From Ornithinibacillus californiensis (GTDB taxonomy: Bacteria; Bacillota; Bacilli; Bacillales; Amphibacillaceae), in NCBI RefSeq assembly GCF_001038485.1, contig NZ_LDUE01000005.1, positions 62,001-126,000 on the forward strand: a DNA stretch of 64,000 nucleotides, given 5' to 3'. Both the position numbers and the translations under genes were made by a program. Position 1 is the stretch's first letter, and every line of letters begins with the position of its first letter. Below the pieces are notes generated by a model, which saw only the letters and a list, made by a program, of their open reading frames with translations, ran no database searches and was not told the origin of the DNA. Of the stretch, positions 16,172 to 24,932 are shown piece by piece.

Positions 16172-17056
16172 ATGATGAAGAAGGTTGTATTAGCTGGTGG
16201 AACAGGTTTTATTGGGACATACTTCGAAAAACGCTTTAAGGAACTCGGATTTAATGTACTAATTATATCGAGACAAGATAAACATATTCATTGGAATGAC
16301 AGGCGAGGTATAGTTGATGCATTAGAGGGTGCTGAACTTTTAGTTAATCTTGCAGGAAAATCGATAAACTGTCGATATAACGAGAAAAATAAGCAAGCAA
16401 TTATGGAATCAAGGATTACAACTACTAACATTCTAGGAGAATGTATCCAAAGATGTGAGAATCAACCTAAGGTTTGGATGAATTCGAGTACAGTTACAAT
16501 ATATCGTGACTCTGTAGATGCTCCGATGACAGAGGAACATGGAGAAATTGGTACAGGATTTTCAGTGGATGTTGCATCCCGCTGGGAACAGGAAATGTTT
16601 CGGTTTGACTTGCCGAACACAAGACAAATCGCTCTTCGTATAGCGATCGTGTTAGGAAAAGATGGTGGTGCAATTATGCCACTGCGAAATCTTGTAAGGT
16701 TTGGACTTGGTGGAAAACAAGGCAATGGGGAGCAAAAAGTTAGCTGGATACATATTGAAGATTTATTTCAAAGCGTCCTATTTCTTAGCCAAAGAACAGA
16801 CTTAGATGGAGTAATTAATTGTTCAGCTCCTAATCCAGTAAGTAACAAGGAGTTTATGGCGACTTTGAGAAAAGTGATGGGAAGAAAAATGGGACTACCC
16901 GCACCTAAAATGATTTTGGAGCTTGGAGCATTTGTCATCCGAACGGAATCTGAATTAGTACTAAAAAGTAGGTGGGTCCTCCCAGAAAAATTAGAACAAT
17001 CCGGTTTTAAATTTGAATATGAAACATTAGAAAATACGTTGCAAGATATAATGTAG
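16172..17056 (+). CDS. TIGR01777-type NAD(P)-binding epimerase (YfhF-like)
   Basis: A protein of about 295 residues of the extended SDR group. It has the Rossmann motif VVLAGGTGFIGTYF at the start, LVNLAGKSINCRYNEKNK, and the C-terminal domain seen in SDR39U1/YfhF proteins (VSWIHIEDL, NCSAPNPVSNKEFM, LKSRWVLPEKLEQSGF). GGAGGGA precedes two adjacent ATG codons; 16172 is taken. The cellular substrate of this widespread family is unknown. It is a single gene, convergent with the reductase-like gene at 17082. Confidence 0.88.
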   Translation: MMKKVVLAGGTGFIGTYFEKRFKELGFNVLIISRQDKHIHWNDRRGIVDALEGAELLVNLAGKSINCRYNEKNKQAIMESRITTTNILGECIQRCENQPKVWMNSSTVTIYRDSVDAPMTEEHGEIGTGFSVDVASRWEQEMFRFDLPNTRQIALRIAIVLGKDGGAIMPLRNLVRFGLGGKQGNGEQKVSWIHIEDLFQSVLFLSQRTDLDGVINCSAPNPVSNKEFMATLRKVMGRKMGLPAPKMILELGAFVIRTESELVLKSRWVLPEKLEQSGFKFEYETLENTLQDIM

Positions 17057-17057
17057 G

Positions 17058-17074
17058 CGTGGAATAACCCACGC
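17058..17074. terminator. short hairpin between convergent genes
   Basis: GGCGTGG and CCACGCC form a 7-bp stem directly after the stop of the epimerase gene. There is no clear T run on either strand, so terminator function is uncertain. Confidence 0.4.
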
Positions 17075-17081
17075 CCTATTC

Positions 17082-18182
17082 CTATCGTATTTCAATATGC
17101 TTACTACGATCATCTTTATACTTCCGGTAAAAACTCACCATAGGCTCCAAAGTGTCCTTAAGATCTGGACAACTAATCCCAGATTCTCTTAAATCCTCAA
17201 CAGCTTGACTACAATCATACGAAGAATGAATCATAAAGTAATCCATCGCTTCAGCCTCTGCTCCTAGCCACCTTCTAATTGGTTTAATACGTAATGCCCC
17301 TTTTGCAACCGTAAGTGGTATCCTAACTTTTGGTGTCCGATTTAAGTAGCTTTCAGAGAGCAATTTTTGTAGCTCCCACATTTTGTATGGCTTCGGGTCG
17401 GTTAGATGATATGTTTTACCTTCCCCAACAGGAGCGATTGCTAGATAGCTAGTTGCTTTTAGCACATAGTCAGACGGTACAAAATTTCCTTCAGCCGTTC
17501 CTTTCCCGAAATAAGGAAGGATGGGTAGGAACCGTAAAGCGTCTAACACATTCAACATAAAGTATAACCCATCGAACTTAATGGTTTCCCCAGTTTGAGA
17601 ATGTCCCTTTACGACACCAGGTCTAATAATCGTTGTTGGGATATCCTTCATCACATCCTGTACTAGAAGTTCTGCTAGATACTTCGTATGTTCGTAGTGG
17701 TTGCGAAACTCCTGACCTTTCTTCAATTCACTTTCATAGATTTTTCCTTCGCGTTTACCAGATACATAGGCCGTGCTGTAATATATATAGCGCTTTAAGT
17801 TTTGTAGATTTTCTAGCCACTTGTTCAGATTTTCTGTTCCATTGACATTCACTTTATAGGCAATATCCTTTGGTACAGCTAAATCATAAATTGCCGCAAG
17901 ATGGAATACATGGGTTACTTTTCCCTTGATTGTATCCATTACGCCTGAGGCAAGTCCTAAATCATCCTTGGTAATATCTCCTGTCGTTATCGTAAATTGT
18001 TCAATGGAAAGTTTCCCGTTGTTTACAATTGTTTGAAGCGTGTCCTTAGCTACTACTTCTTCTGTTGGTAAAACTAATAGATAGATATGTTCAATGCTTC
18101 GGTGGTGGTCCTCCATTAATTGCTTGATTAAGCTAGATGCCAGAAAGCCAGGAAAACCAGTAATAAAAAATGAATAATTCAC
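17082..18182 (-). CDS. NAD-binding male-sterility/fatty acyl-CoA reductase-like SDR
   Basis: A 366-residue extended SDR of the NAD_binding_4 type. It carries FFITGFPGFLASSLIKQL (a variant of the Rossmann glycine motif), VFHLAAIYDLAVP, and the catalytic YYSTAYVSG with YEHTKYLAE (Tyr-x-x-x-Lys). TIIRPGVVKGHS and YHLTDPKPYKMWELQ follow. Relatives act on thioester-bound or lipid substrates, but this one has no carrier domain. The start is GTG 18182 with AGGGGGA upstream. It may work in lipid modification; that is an inference from the family. Confidence 0.8.
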   Translation of the reverse strand: MNYSFFITGFPGFLASSLIKQLMEDHHRSIEHIYLLVLPTEEVVAKDTLQTIVNNGKLSIEQFTITTGDITKDDLGLASGVMDTIKGKVTHVFHLAAIYDLAVPKDIAYKVNVNGTENLNKWLENLQNLKRYIYYSTAYVSGKREGKIYESELKKGQEFRNHYEHTKYLAELLVQDVMKDIPTTIIRPGVVKGHSQTGETIKFDGLYFMLNVLDALRFLPILPYFGKGTAEGNFVPSDYVLKATSYLAIAPVGEGKTYHLTDPKPYKMWELQKLLSESYLNRTPKVRIPLTVAKGALRIKPIRRWLGAEAEAMDYFMIHSSYDCSQAVEDLRESGISCPDLKDTLEPMVSFYRKYKDDRSKHIEIR

Positions 18183-18331
18183 TATAATTCCCCCTATCTC
18201 TTATAAATTCGTTAGTATTCTAGAAAAAACCTCTATTCCTATTAGAAAAAATTTACAATATTATAAAAGAATCCTATGATAAAATAATATTTAATAATAT
18301 ATAAATTATACAGCTAGGAAAGTAGGGTGCT

Positions 18332-19411
18332 ATGAAATACTTTTGGGTAAGGTTTAGTGTATTTGTCATACTATGGACCTATATGATTATTCGGTATAGT
18401 GAGAATATAGGGGGGAGTATTTTAATTCTTGCAGGTGCGATGGGGATCTTTTTCTTTCTATCCTTAAAGAAAGTTCCAGTTTACTTGTACATAATGTTGA
18501 CATGCTTGATTGTAATGCATGGTTTAGTTCTTACTGAGGAGAACCTGTTTACAATTATTCTATTATTTTATGTATCTATGATTGCGTCTTTACGACTGCA
18601 CGGGAATGTATTGAGAGTTTATATTGCTTCGAATCTCTTGATTTCTATAGTAATTAGCTATGTGCAATCAGATAATATCGCAGCTGTCCTCATTACTACC
18701 GTATTTTTATATTTTTTAATCTTAACGATAAATCAATATCAGATGACATTAGTAGAGCAGCGAGATCTTTATGAACAACTACTTGGCGAATATCGAAAAC
18801 AAAAGCGAGTCAATTTACTCGCAGAACAAAATGCTCGGGTAGAAGAACGTAACCGTATTGCACGTGATATTCATGATTCTGTCGGGCATAGACTAACAGC
18901 ACTAATTATGAAACTGGAAATGCTAGCGATACAAACAAGTAACGATGATTACCGAGAGTTGAAGAAGATGGCGGAGGATAGTTTAGGGGAAACGCGACAA
19001 GCAGTAAAAGCATTGCAAGCAGAAGAAAGCGAAGGAATTGCTACCGTCGTGAATCTTATTAGAAAGCTAGAAGCAGAAAGCCAAATTGTTGTTCAGTTTA
19101 CAATTCAACAAGGTGTGCTTACCGTTCCGTTATCGAATGAACATAGTGTTGTTTTGTACCGAGTGATCCAAGAGGCGCTTACGAATACAATGCGACACGG
19201 TCGTTCAAGAGAAGTGCGTGTTGTTTTAGGGAAGTCGGCTATAGGAGATGTTACCTTTGAAATAACCAATTCGATTCATCACCATCAGCCGATAGAATTT
19301 GGCTTTGGCTTAACGAATATGAGAAAAAGAGTAGAAGAAGTGAAAGGCCGACTAGATGTCTATCAAAAAGACAATCTATTTTACGTTAGTGGTGTTATTC
19401 CGGCACAGTAG
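18332..19411 (+). CDS. sensor histidine kinase (HisKA_3 type, LnrJ-like)
   Basis: A 359-residue kinase. The first 135 residues hold five or six membrane helices with very short loops, so it is an intramembrane-sensing type without a large extracellular domain. A coiled linker (140-170) leads to the phospho-acceptor region RIARDIHDSVGHRLTAL with His181. The ATPase domain ends with FGFGLTNMRKRVEEVKG. The response regulator follows 11 bp later. With the ABC exporter 400 bp downstream this matches the B. subtilis lnrJK-lnrLMN (yfiJKLMN) layout, which responds to linearmycin-like polyenes; the signal here is not known. Confidence 0.88.
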   Translation: MKYFWVRFSVFVILWTYMIIRYSENIGGSILILAGAMGIFFFLSLKKVPVYLYIMLTCLIVMHGLVLTEENLFTIILLFYVSMIASLRLHGNVLRVYIASNLLISIVISYVQSDNIAAVLITTVFLYFLILTINQYQMTLVEQRDLYEQLLGEYRKQKRVNLLAEQNARVEERNRIARDIHDSVGHRLTALIMKLEMLAIQTSNDDYRELKKMAEDSLGETRQAVKALQAEESEGIATVVNLIRKLEAESQIVVQFTIQQGVLTVPLSNEHSVVLYRVIQEALTNTMRHGRSREVRVVLGKSAIGDVTFEITNSIHHHQPIEFGFGLTNMRKRVEEVKGRLDVYQKDNLFYVSGVIPAQ

Positions 19412-19422
19412 GGGGAAAAGAT

Positions 19423-20052
19423 ATGTGGCGTGTATTGTTAGTAGAAGATCAAGCTATCGTGAGACAAGGATTAAAAGTGATTTTAGAACAGGATGAGAAT
19501 ATTAAGGTTACGCATGAAGCAGAAAATGGTGCAGAGGCAATTGAGGTGTTACAAAAGTGTGCTATTGATTTTATCATGATGGATGTAAGGATGCCCGTCA
19601 TGAACGGGATCGAGGCTACTCGAATCATCAAGAGAGATTGGCCGAATGTAAAGATTTTAATTCTTACTACTTTTAATGATGATGAGTATGCGGTTCAGGC
19701 ATTACGAGAGGGAGCAAATGGCTTTTTATTGAAAACAGCGGATTCAGCAAAATTAATTGAAGCAGTGTACAGCTGCATGCAAGGTGGATTAACATTACAT
19801 GATGAAGTTGCAGCAAAAGTCATGCCGAAACTACTTCAGAATCGGCAGAAAGAAACAATAACCGTAGATTTATCTCCACGGGAATTATCAATTACGAAGC
19901 TTGTAGGAGAGGGGAAAACCAATAAAGAAATTGCGAGTGAACTTTTCTTATCAATTGGTACTGTAAAAAATCATATAACCCAAATTCTACATAAGACAGG
20001 ACTTCGTGATCGTACCCAGCTAGCAATATATGCAGTGAAACATGACATATAG
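19423..20052 (+). CDS. NarL/LuxR-type response regulator (LnrK-like)
   Basis: A 209-residue regulator. The receiver domain has VEDQAIVRQG, the phospho-acceptor Asp54 (MMDVRMP), the Thr of LTTF and Lys104 (FLLKTAD). The C-terminal half is a LuxR helix-turn-helix (SPRELSITKLVGEGKTNKEIASELFLSIGTVKNHITQIL). It is cotranscribed with the kinase. A perfect 24-bp palindrome at 20362-20385, upstream of the exporter operon, is the obvious candidate operator. Confidence 0.92.
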   Translation: MWRVLLVEDQAIVRQGLKVILEQDENIKVTHEAENGAEAIEVLQKCAIDFIMMDVRMPVMNGIEATRIIKRDWPNVKILILTTFNDDEYAVQALREGANGFLLKTADSAKLIEAVYSCMQGGLTLHDEVAAKVMPKLLQNRQKETITVDLSPRELSITKLVGEGKTNKEIASELFLSIGTVKNHITQILHKTGLRDRTQLAIYAVKHDI

Positions 20053-20140
20053 AGGGACTGACCCCTTTCATCTAGGGCTAAGTTTGGGATATCAATCCTT
20101 TATAATAGAGATAAGGAACCGAAATGAAGAAGGTGTCTAG

Positions 20141-20305
20141 ATGATTGATATTATGCTAGAAGAATTTCCGTTTACATCGCTTTGGAACTCAGGGATATTT
20201 CTTTTCCTAGCGTTTGCTGCTGTTATTTATTTATTTTTACTTCCACAAGAATAGAATCATCCCTTATGGAAAACACTAGTCTTTTTCCTTGGTTTGATTC
20301 AATAA
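20141..20305 (+). pseudogene. ctaG: 5' remnant of a CtaG-like oxidase assembly gene
   Basis: An ATG at 20141 opens a 37-codon frame (MIDIMLEEFPFTSLWNSG, then a hydrophobic helix ending LFLLPQE) that stops at TAG 20252. Reading on in the same frame gives NHPLWKTLVFFLGLIQ before a TAA at 20303. The helix, then the HPLWKTLVFF helix, is the start of caa3-type oxidase assembly factors of the CtaG family, normally near 300 residues. The rest is missing; a terminator follows. This is a dead fragment with a nonsense codon and a large 3' deletion. A tiny 37-residue peptide could still be made. Confidence 0.65.
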
Positions 20306-20322
20306 GTTGAAAATCAGTAAGT

Positions 20323-20356
20323 AAAAAAAGCTCTCCCAAACTGGGGGAGCTTTTTT
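20323..20356 (+). terminator. intrinsic terminator between regulators and exporter
   Basis: AAAAAAGCTCTCCCA pairs with TGGGGGAGCTTTTTT around a very small loop. It stops read-through from the two-component genes into the exporter operon, so the exporter needs its own promoter. Confidence 0.92.
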
Positions 20357-20361
20357 GATGG

Positions 20362-20385
20362 AACATATGACTTAAGTCATATGTT
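20362..20385. promoter_or_regulatory. 24-bp perfect palindrome, candidate operator for the exporter
   Basis: Arms AACATATGAC and GTCATATGTT flank TTAA. The site lies between the terminator and the exporter gene, 78 bp before its start. It suits a dimeric NarL/LuxR-type regulator; the response regulator encoded just upstream is the natural candidate. Confidence 0.6.
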
Positions 20386-20462
20386 AGATGAGCTTTCTAA
20401 TGACTTCAGATAGTATTTCTAATCTAGGAGTTGTTGTACGCTAGTATTAGGAGGGGAATCGG

Positions 20463-21395
20463 ATGATTGAATTGGTTAATTTAACAAAGGAATATAAAAA
20501 CGTGAAAGCAGTAAAGAACTTAAGTATGTTTATTGAAAGAGGAGAGATTGTTGGTTTATTAGGGCCGAATGGAGCAGGCAAGTCAACTGCAATTTCTATG
20601 CTTTCATCCTTAGTAGAGCCAACGAGTGGTGATGTTCGGTTCGAGAATAGTAGTATTATAAAAAATCCTAGTAAATTCAGGAAGATAGTAGGGATAGTGC
20701 CACAAGAAATCGCTTTATATGAAGATCTAACTGCTGAGGAGAATCTTCATTTTTTTGGGAGAATCTATCACCTGCGGGGAGCAAAGTTAAAACAAAAGGT
20801 AGAAGAGGTCCTGGAGCAAATCGGACTTTCTGATCGCCGTAAGGATGTCGTTAAAAAGTTTTCAGGTGGTATGAAGCGTCGGCTAAATATTGGTGTAGCG
20901 ATGTTACATGACCCTGAAATGATTATTATGGATGAACCGACAGTAGGCATTGACCCCCAGTCACGGAATTATATCTTGGAAACAGTGAAACGTTTGAATG
21001 AAGAAAGAAATATGACTGTACTGTATACGAGTCATTATATGGAGGAAGTTGAGTTTCTATGTGACCGAATCTATATCATGGATAAAGGAGATCTAATTGC
21101 TTCCGGTACAAAAGAAGAAATTAAAAAAATCCTATCATCAGAAAATACGATTGCTATTAAGGCGGATCGTTTCAATAAGGAATTTCTTGATGCATTACAA
21201 AATCATCCTTCAGTTAATCGAATTACTATTGGGGAGAGAGAGGTACTTATTATTGTACCGAGAGCAGTTAACATGTTCTCAGAAGTGATTAAGATTGCGG
21301 AAGAGTATGGAATTGAATTGGTTTCTGTCGATAATAAAGCCCCTACGTTAGAAGACGTTTTCTTGCATCTAACAGGTAGAGCGTTAAGGGATTAG
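20463..21395 (+). CDS. lnrL: ABC-2 exporter ATPase (LnrL-like)
   Basis: A 310-residue ABC ATPase. Walker A is GLLGPNGAGKST, the Q-loop follows at VPQEIALYEDLTAEENL, the signature is FSGGMKRRLN and Walker B is MIIMDEPTVGIDP, with the switch His in YTSHYMEE. The last 90 residues form the regulatory domain seen in drug-exporter ATPases (TLEDVFLHLTGRALRD). AGGAGGGG lies 6 bases before ATG 20463. Two ABC-2 permeases follow. Resistance to an amphiphilic antibiotic is inferred from the LnrLMN layout. Confidence 0.88.
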   Translation: MIELVNLTKEYKNVKAVKNLSMFIERGEIVGLLGPNGAGKSTAISMLSSLVEPTSGDVRFENSSIIKNPSKFRKIVGIVPQEIALYEDLTAEENLHFFGRIYHLRGAKLKQKVEEVLEQIGLSDRRKDVVKKFSGGMKRRLNIGVAMLHDPEMIIMDEPTVGIDPQSRNYILETVKRLNEERNMTVLYTSHYMEEVEFLCDRIYIMDKGDLIASGTKEEIKKILSSENTIAIKADRFNKEFLDALQNHPSVNRITIGEREVLIIVPRAVNMFSEVIKIAEEYGIELVSVDNKAPTLEDVFLHLTGRALRD

Positions 21396-21405
21396 GGGGG
21401 ATACA

Positions 21406-22668
21406 ATGGTTTGGAATATTATTAAAAAGCAAGGTTTACTATTTTTGAGAAACCCTCAAGAACTACTGTTATTACTAGCACTACCAATGATCTTAATAAC
21501 CATATTATCAACGGCATTAGGTGGATTGATAAATGGAGGAAGTTCTCCTATTTCGATTAACGTTGCTTTCATAGAACATGGAGATGAGCAGAGAGAAGTT
21601 GAGAAGTTCTTACGTGACATAGAAGAACAACTTCCACCACAAGCAGTGGAGGAGGTACGTGCCAATATAGAGCAAATGCTACCGATAACGATAATTAAAG
21701 AATCGATATTTGGAAATGAAGAGATTAGTGAGTTTATTGAAGTGGACTATCTCAACGTTTCGAAACGTGAAGATGTATTAAATAATGATGAGTATACGAC
21801 CTTAATTGAGGTACCAGAAAATTTCACATATGATACCCTAACAAACTTAGTGTTTGATTCGGGTAAGGTACCAAGCCTCATTTTAATGCAGAATGAGGGA
21901 CAGCAGGTTGGAACTGGGGTTATTAATAACTTGTTAACACAATTTCAAGAGCAGCTAACCTTAGGAGAATTTCTCGGAAAAAATCAAATTGACATGGATA
22001 ATCTACAGCTAACCAGCGATGTAAAAGGTGAGATTGTTACGATTAATGAACAGGAACCAGTTTCTTCGAAGGCTTATTATACGCTCGGTATGGTATTAAT
22101 GAATGTATTATTCCTAGCAGGTGCAATCGGTTCTTATGCTTTTCATGAGAAACAAATACACGTGTTTGACAGAATTATGATTGCTAATGTATCGAGATGG
22201 AGTTACTTTATTGGCGTATTATTATCTGGAACAATATTTGCGTTTATCCAGTGCCTAATTATTTTTGGTTTCTCTCGTGTTGTATTTGGAGTCACTTGGC
22301 CTGATCTTACGGCATTTTTTCTAATTACATTAGCATTTTCGTTATCGGTTGGCGGTATAGCGGTACTATTAGTTGCAATTAGTTACCGAATAAATACGGA
22401 AACAATAACTAACTTTTTCACTAGTATAATCGTTACTCTTTTTGCAGTATTAGGTGGCAGCTTTGCACCGATAGGAGATTATTCAAAGGTTATTCAGTTT
22501 TTAGGAAATCTAACTCCAAACGGAGCGAGTATGACTGCATATCTCACTATTCTACGTGGTGAGGAACTGTTGAAAATAGGAAATGAAATTCTTTATCTCA
22601 TTGGTTTTGCAGCAGCTGCAGTAGTAATCGCAGTACTTTGTTTCCCTAAAAGGAGGTTATCTCAATGA
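21406..22668 (+). CDS. lnrM: ABC-2 permease subunit (LnrM-like)
   Basis: A 420-residue ABC-2 permease. One helix near the start (LLLLLALPMILITILSTALG) is followed by a large, acidic extracellular domain (about residues 48-225) and five helices in the C-terminal half (from YYTLGMVLMNVLFLAGAIG). The PxGxxMTAYLTILRG region near residue 375 is typical. It starts 10 bp after the ATPase and overlaps the next permease by four bases, so translation is coupled. The two permeases probably form a heterodimer. Confidence 0.86.
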   Translation: MVWNIIKKQGLLFLRNPQELLLLLALPMILITILSTALGGLINGGSSPISINVAFIEHGDEQREVEKFLRDIEEQLPPQAVEEVRANIEQMLPITIIKESIFGNEEISEFIEVDYLNVSKREDVLNNDEYTTLIEVPENFTYDTLTNLVFDSGKVPSLILMQNEGQQVGTGVINNLLTQFQEQLTLGEFLGKNQIDMDNLQLTSDVKGEIVTINEQEPVSSKAYYTLGMVLMNVLFLAGAIGSYAFHEKQIHVFDRIMIANVSRWSYFIGVLLSGTIFAFIQCLIIFGFSRVVFGVTWPDLTAFFLITLAFSLSVGGIAVLLVAISYRINTETITNFFTSIIVTLFAVLGGSFAPIGDYSKVIQFLGNLTPNGASMTAYLTILRGEELLKIGNEILYLIGFAAAAVVIAVLCFPKRRLSQ

Positions 22669-23774
22669 TTGGAATTTTACTCGCCAAATTCAAACAATTT
22701 ATCCGTAGTCCTTGGACATTTGTTATCTTCACAGGGATGTCTATTGTAATGGCTTTAATCTTTGGAGGCTCGACGGGACCTACTAACTTAAAGATTCCAA
22801 CTTATACAGAGCAGGGTGTAGATAACTCCATTAAGGATATTCTTGAAGTAGAAGAGACTATGGAATTTTCCTATATGACGGAAGAAGAGGTGCGAGAAAG
22901 GGTCTCCACTGGGAAGGCAGAACTAGGAGTAATCCTAAAGGAAGATAGTTATCAACTCGTAGTTGGAGTAGATTCCTTTAATGCTGGACTGGTTGAACAA
23001 GCAATAGCGTCAGCTTATATGGAACGGAACTTAGAGCAACAAATATTAGAGGTAAGTGGTCTTACTAGTACGACAGAGCAGGAAGCATTTATAGAAGATA
23101 TGAAGGAAGAACTTAGCTCACCTGTATTTGATTTAGATTCGAAAAGCTTCCGTGGAGAGGGAGCGTTTGTCTATAATAGCAATTTACAACATGTATTTGG
23201 CTTCTCTCTATTCTTTGTCATCTATACGATAGCCTACAATGTATTGCCGATATTGATAGAGAAAAGAGGCGGTATCTGGGACCGGATGATATTGTCACCA
23301 ATTAAAAAGTGGGAAATGTATGTTGCCAATTTGATTTATAGCTTTGTAACAGGTTATATCCAAGTTGTTGTTACTTTCCTTGTTTTTCGTTACTTAGTTG
23401 GTATAGATTTCAATGGCCGTTTTGTAGAAACATTACTATTATTGGTACCATATGTATTTGCTATTGTATCACTAGCTATCTTAATTACAGCTATTGCAAA
23501 AACAGTCCAGCAATTTAATGCAATTTTACCAATTGTTGCTGTATCGATGGCGATGATCGGTGGAGCTTATTGGCCCATTGAGATTGTTTATTCTGAAATC
23601 CTCTTAATGATAGCTAAAATAGACCCACTATATTACGGAATGCAAATGTTAACGGGAGCAACTGTTTACGGTCATCCTTTCCAAGAGATATTCGTCCCGT
23701 TAAGTGTATTAGTCCTGATGGGCGTTGTTATGACAGGAATTGGAATTCATCTTATGGAAAGACGACATGTATAA
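22665..23774 (+). CDS. lnrN: ABC-2 permease subunit (LnrN-like)
   Basis: A 369-residue permease with the same plan as its upstream partner: one N-terminal helix, an extracellular domain (about 38-170), then five helices from VFGFSLFFVIYTIAYNVLP onward. EKRGGIWDRMILSPIKKWEMY is the cytoplasmic coupling helix region, and MIGGAYWPIEIVY is the usual ABC-2 signature near the end. The ATG overlaps the stop of the preceding gene (ATGA). A hairpin near 23783 closes the operon. Confidence 0.86.
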   Translation: MIGILLAKFKQFIRSPWTFVIFTGMSIVMALIFGGSTGPTNLKIPTYTEQGVDNSIKDILEVEETMEFSYMTEEEVRERVSTGKAELGVILKEDSYQLVVGVDSFNAGLVEQAIASAYMERNLEQQILEVSGLTSTTEQEAFIEDMKEELSSPVFDLDSKSFRGEGAFVYNSNLQHVFGFSLFFVIYTIAYNVLPILIEKRGGIWDRMILSPIKKWEMYVANLIYSFVTGYIQVVVTFLVFRYLVGIDFNGRFVETLLLLVPYVFAIVSLAILITAIAKTVQQFNAILPIVAVSMAMIGGAYWPIEIVYSEILLMIAKIDPLYYGMQMLTGATVYGHPFQEIFVPLSVLVLMGVVMTGIGIHLMERRHV

Positions 23775-23782
23775 ATGTTAAA

Positions 23783-23808
23783 GGACTGATTACCTATGTG
23801 ATCAGTCC
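23783..23808 (+). terminator. probable terminator of the exporter operon
   Basis: GGACTGAT (23783-23790) pairs with ATCAGTCC (23801-23808). The following tract is only moderately T-rich. Confidence 0.6.
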
Positions 23809-23906
23809 TCTTCATGTTATTACAAATATCTACCAATGAAATTGTGTGAAAATTTCTAGTATAATAGTATTATAGACAACAAGAAGTGCACCTAGGGGGA
23901 AGAAAA

Positions 23907-24863
23907 GTGAAGAGAAAGATAGTAAAAACATTTTCAGCACTCATTATAGTTTTAGTTTTAATCGACGTCATTGCTAGTTTTTACTTTTACGACCTTGCTA
24001 TTAGCCGGGGACAAAAGGATTTCCTTAGTGGGAATAAAGACTTAGAAGTGTCAGCCGAAACAATGAACGTATTACTAGAAGGAGGCTGGCGTGATTGGGT
24101 GGCTAATCAGGAATTCGAATCTATTGAGATGACTTCTAGAGATGGCTTACTTCTACAAGGGTACTTTCTTGAAGCGAAAGAGCCGACTAATAAGCTTGTC
24201 ATAGCTGCACATGGCTACCTTGGTCGTGGTAGTGATATGGGGCTTTATGGACAGTATTATTATGAGGAACTAGGATACCATTTCTTTACTGCTGACTCCC
24301 GAGGGCATGGTAGGAGTGAAGGGGATTACTATGGATTTGGCTGGCCAGATCGTTTGGATTATGTTGATTGGATAAATTTGATAGTAGATAAGTTAGGTCC
24401 GGATACGGAGATTATTCTTCACGGGCTTTCTATGGGAGCTGGGACGGTGTTAATGACGTCAGGGGAAGAACTACCTGATAATGTAAAGGTGGTCATAGCC
24501 GACAGTCCATATACGAGTGTTCATGATTTATTCTCCTATCAGATTGATAGAATGTTCAATTTACCTGCATTCCCTTTTATTCATTCTACTAGCTTAGTAA
24601 CAAAAGCAAAAGCAGGGTATTCCTTTACAGAGGCTTCGGCATTAAAACAGGTGAAAAAAGCAGAGATTCCAATATTGTACATTACGGGTAATGGAGATAC
24701 ATTTGTCCCAACTGAAATGGCCCATGAGCTTTATGAAAACACAAGAAGCAAAGCAGAGATTGTGACATTTGATGGAGCAAATCATGGCGAGTCATTTGTA
24801 ATGGATGAAGAGAAGTATATTCGAGTGTTGAATGAGTTTTTAGATAATAATTTTGTAGATTAA
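23907..24863 (+). CDS. membrane-anchored alpha/beta hydrolase, paralogue of 6359
   Basis: About 318 residues. A signal anchor (KRKIVKTFSALIIVLVLIDVIASF) is followed by the same motif order as the paralogue at 6359: AAHGYLGRGSDM, ADSRGHGRSEGDYYGFGW, nucleophile elbow GLSMGAG, ITGNGDTFVPTEMA and ANHGESF. The start is GTG 23907, 6 bases after AGGGGGA; a GTG 21 bp upstream has no ribosome site. The catalytic domain should lie outside the membrane. It follows the exporter operon but has its own terminator-defined unit. The substrate is unknown. Confidence 0.83.
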   Translation: MKRKIVKTFSALIIVLVLIDVIASFYFYDLAISRGQKDFLSGNKDLEVSAETMNVLLEGGWRDWVANQEFESIEMTSRDGLLLQGYFLEAKEPTNKLVIAAHGYLGRGSDMGLYGQYYYEELGYHFFTADSRGHGRSEGDYYGFGWPDRLDYVDWINLIVDKLGPDTEIILHGLSMGAGTVLMTSGEELPDNVKVVIADSPYTSVHDLFSYQIDRMFNLPAFPFIHSTSLVTKAKAGYSFTEASALKQVKKAEIPILYITGNGDTFVPTEMAHELYENTRSKAEIVTFDGANHGESFVMDEEKYIRVLNEFLDNNFVD

Positions 24864-24866
24864 TAA

Positions 24867-24907
24867 GAAAGGATTGCTGTACTCAGTTAGTACAACAATC
24901 CTTTTTT
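24867..24907. terminator. bidirectional terminator
   Basis: AAAGGATTGCTGTACT pairs with AGTACAACAATCCTTT (one bulge), followed by T6. It serves the hydrolase and probably the convergent peptidase gene. Confidence 0.85.
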
Positions 24908-24932
24908 GTGTCCAGAGATTTTCTTGGTTATT

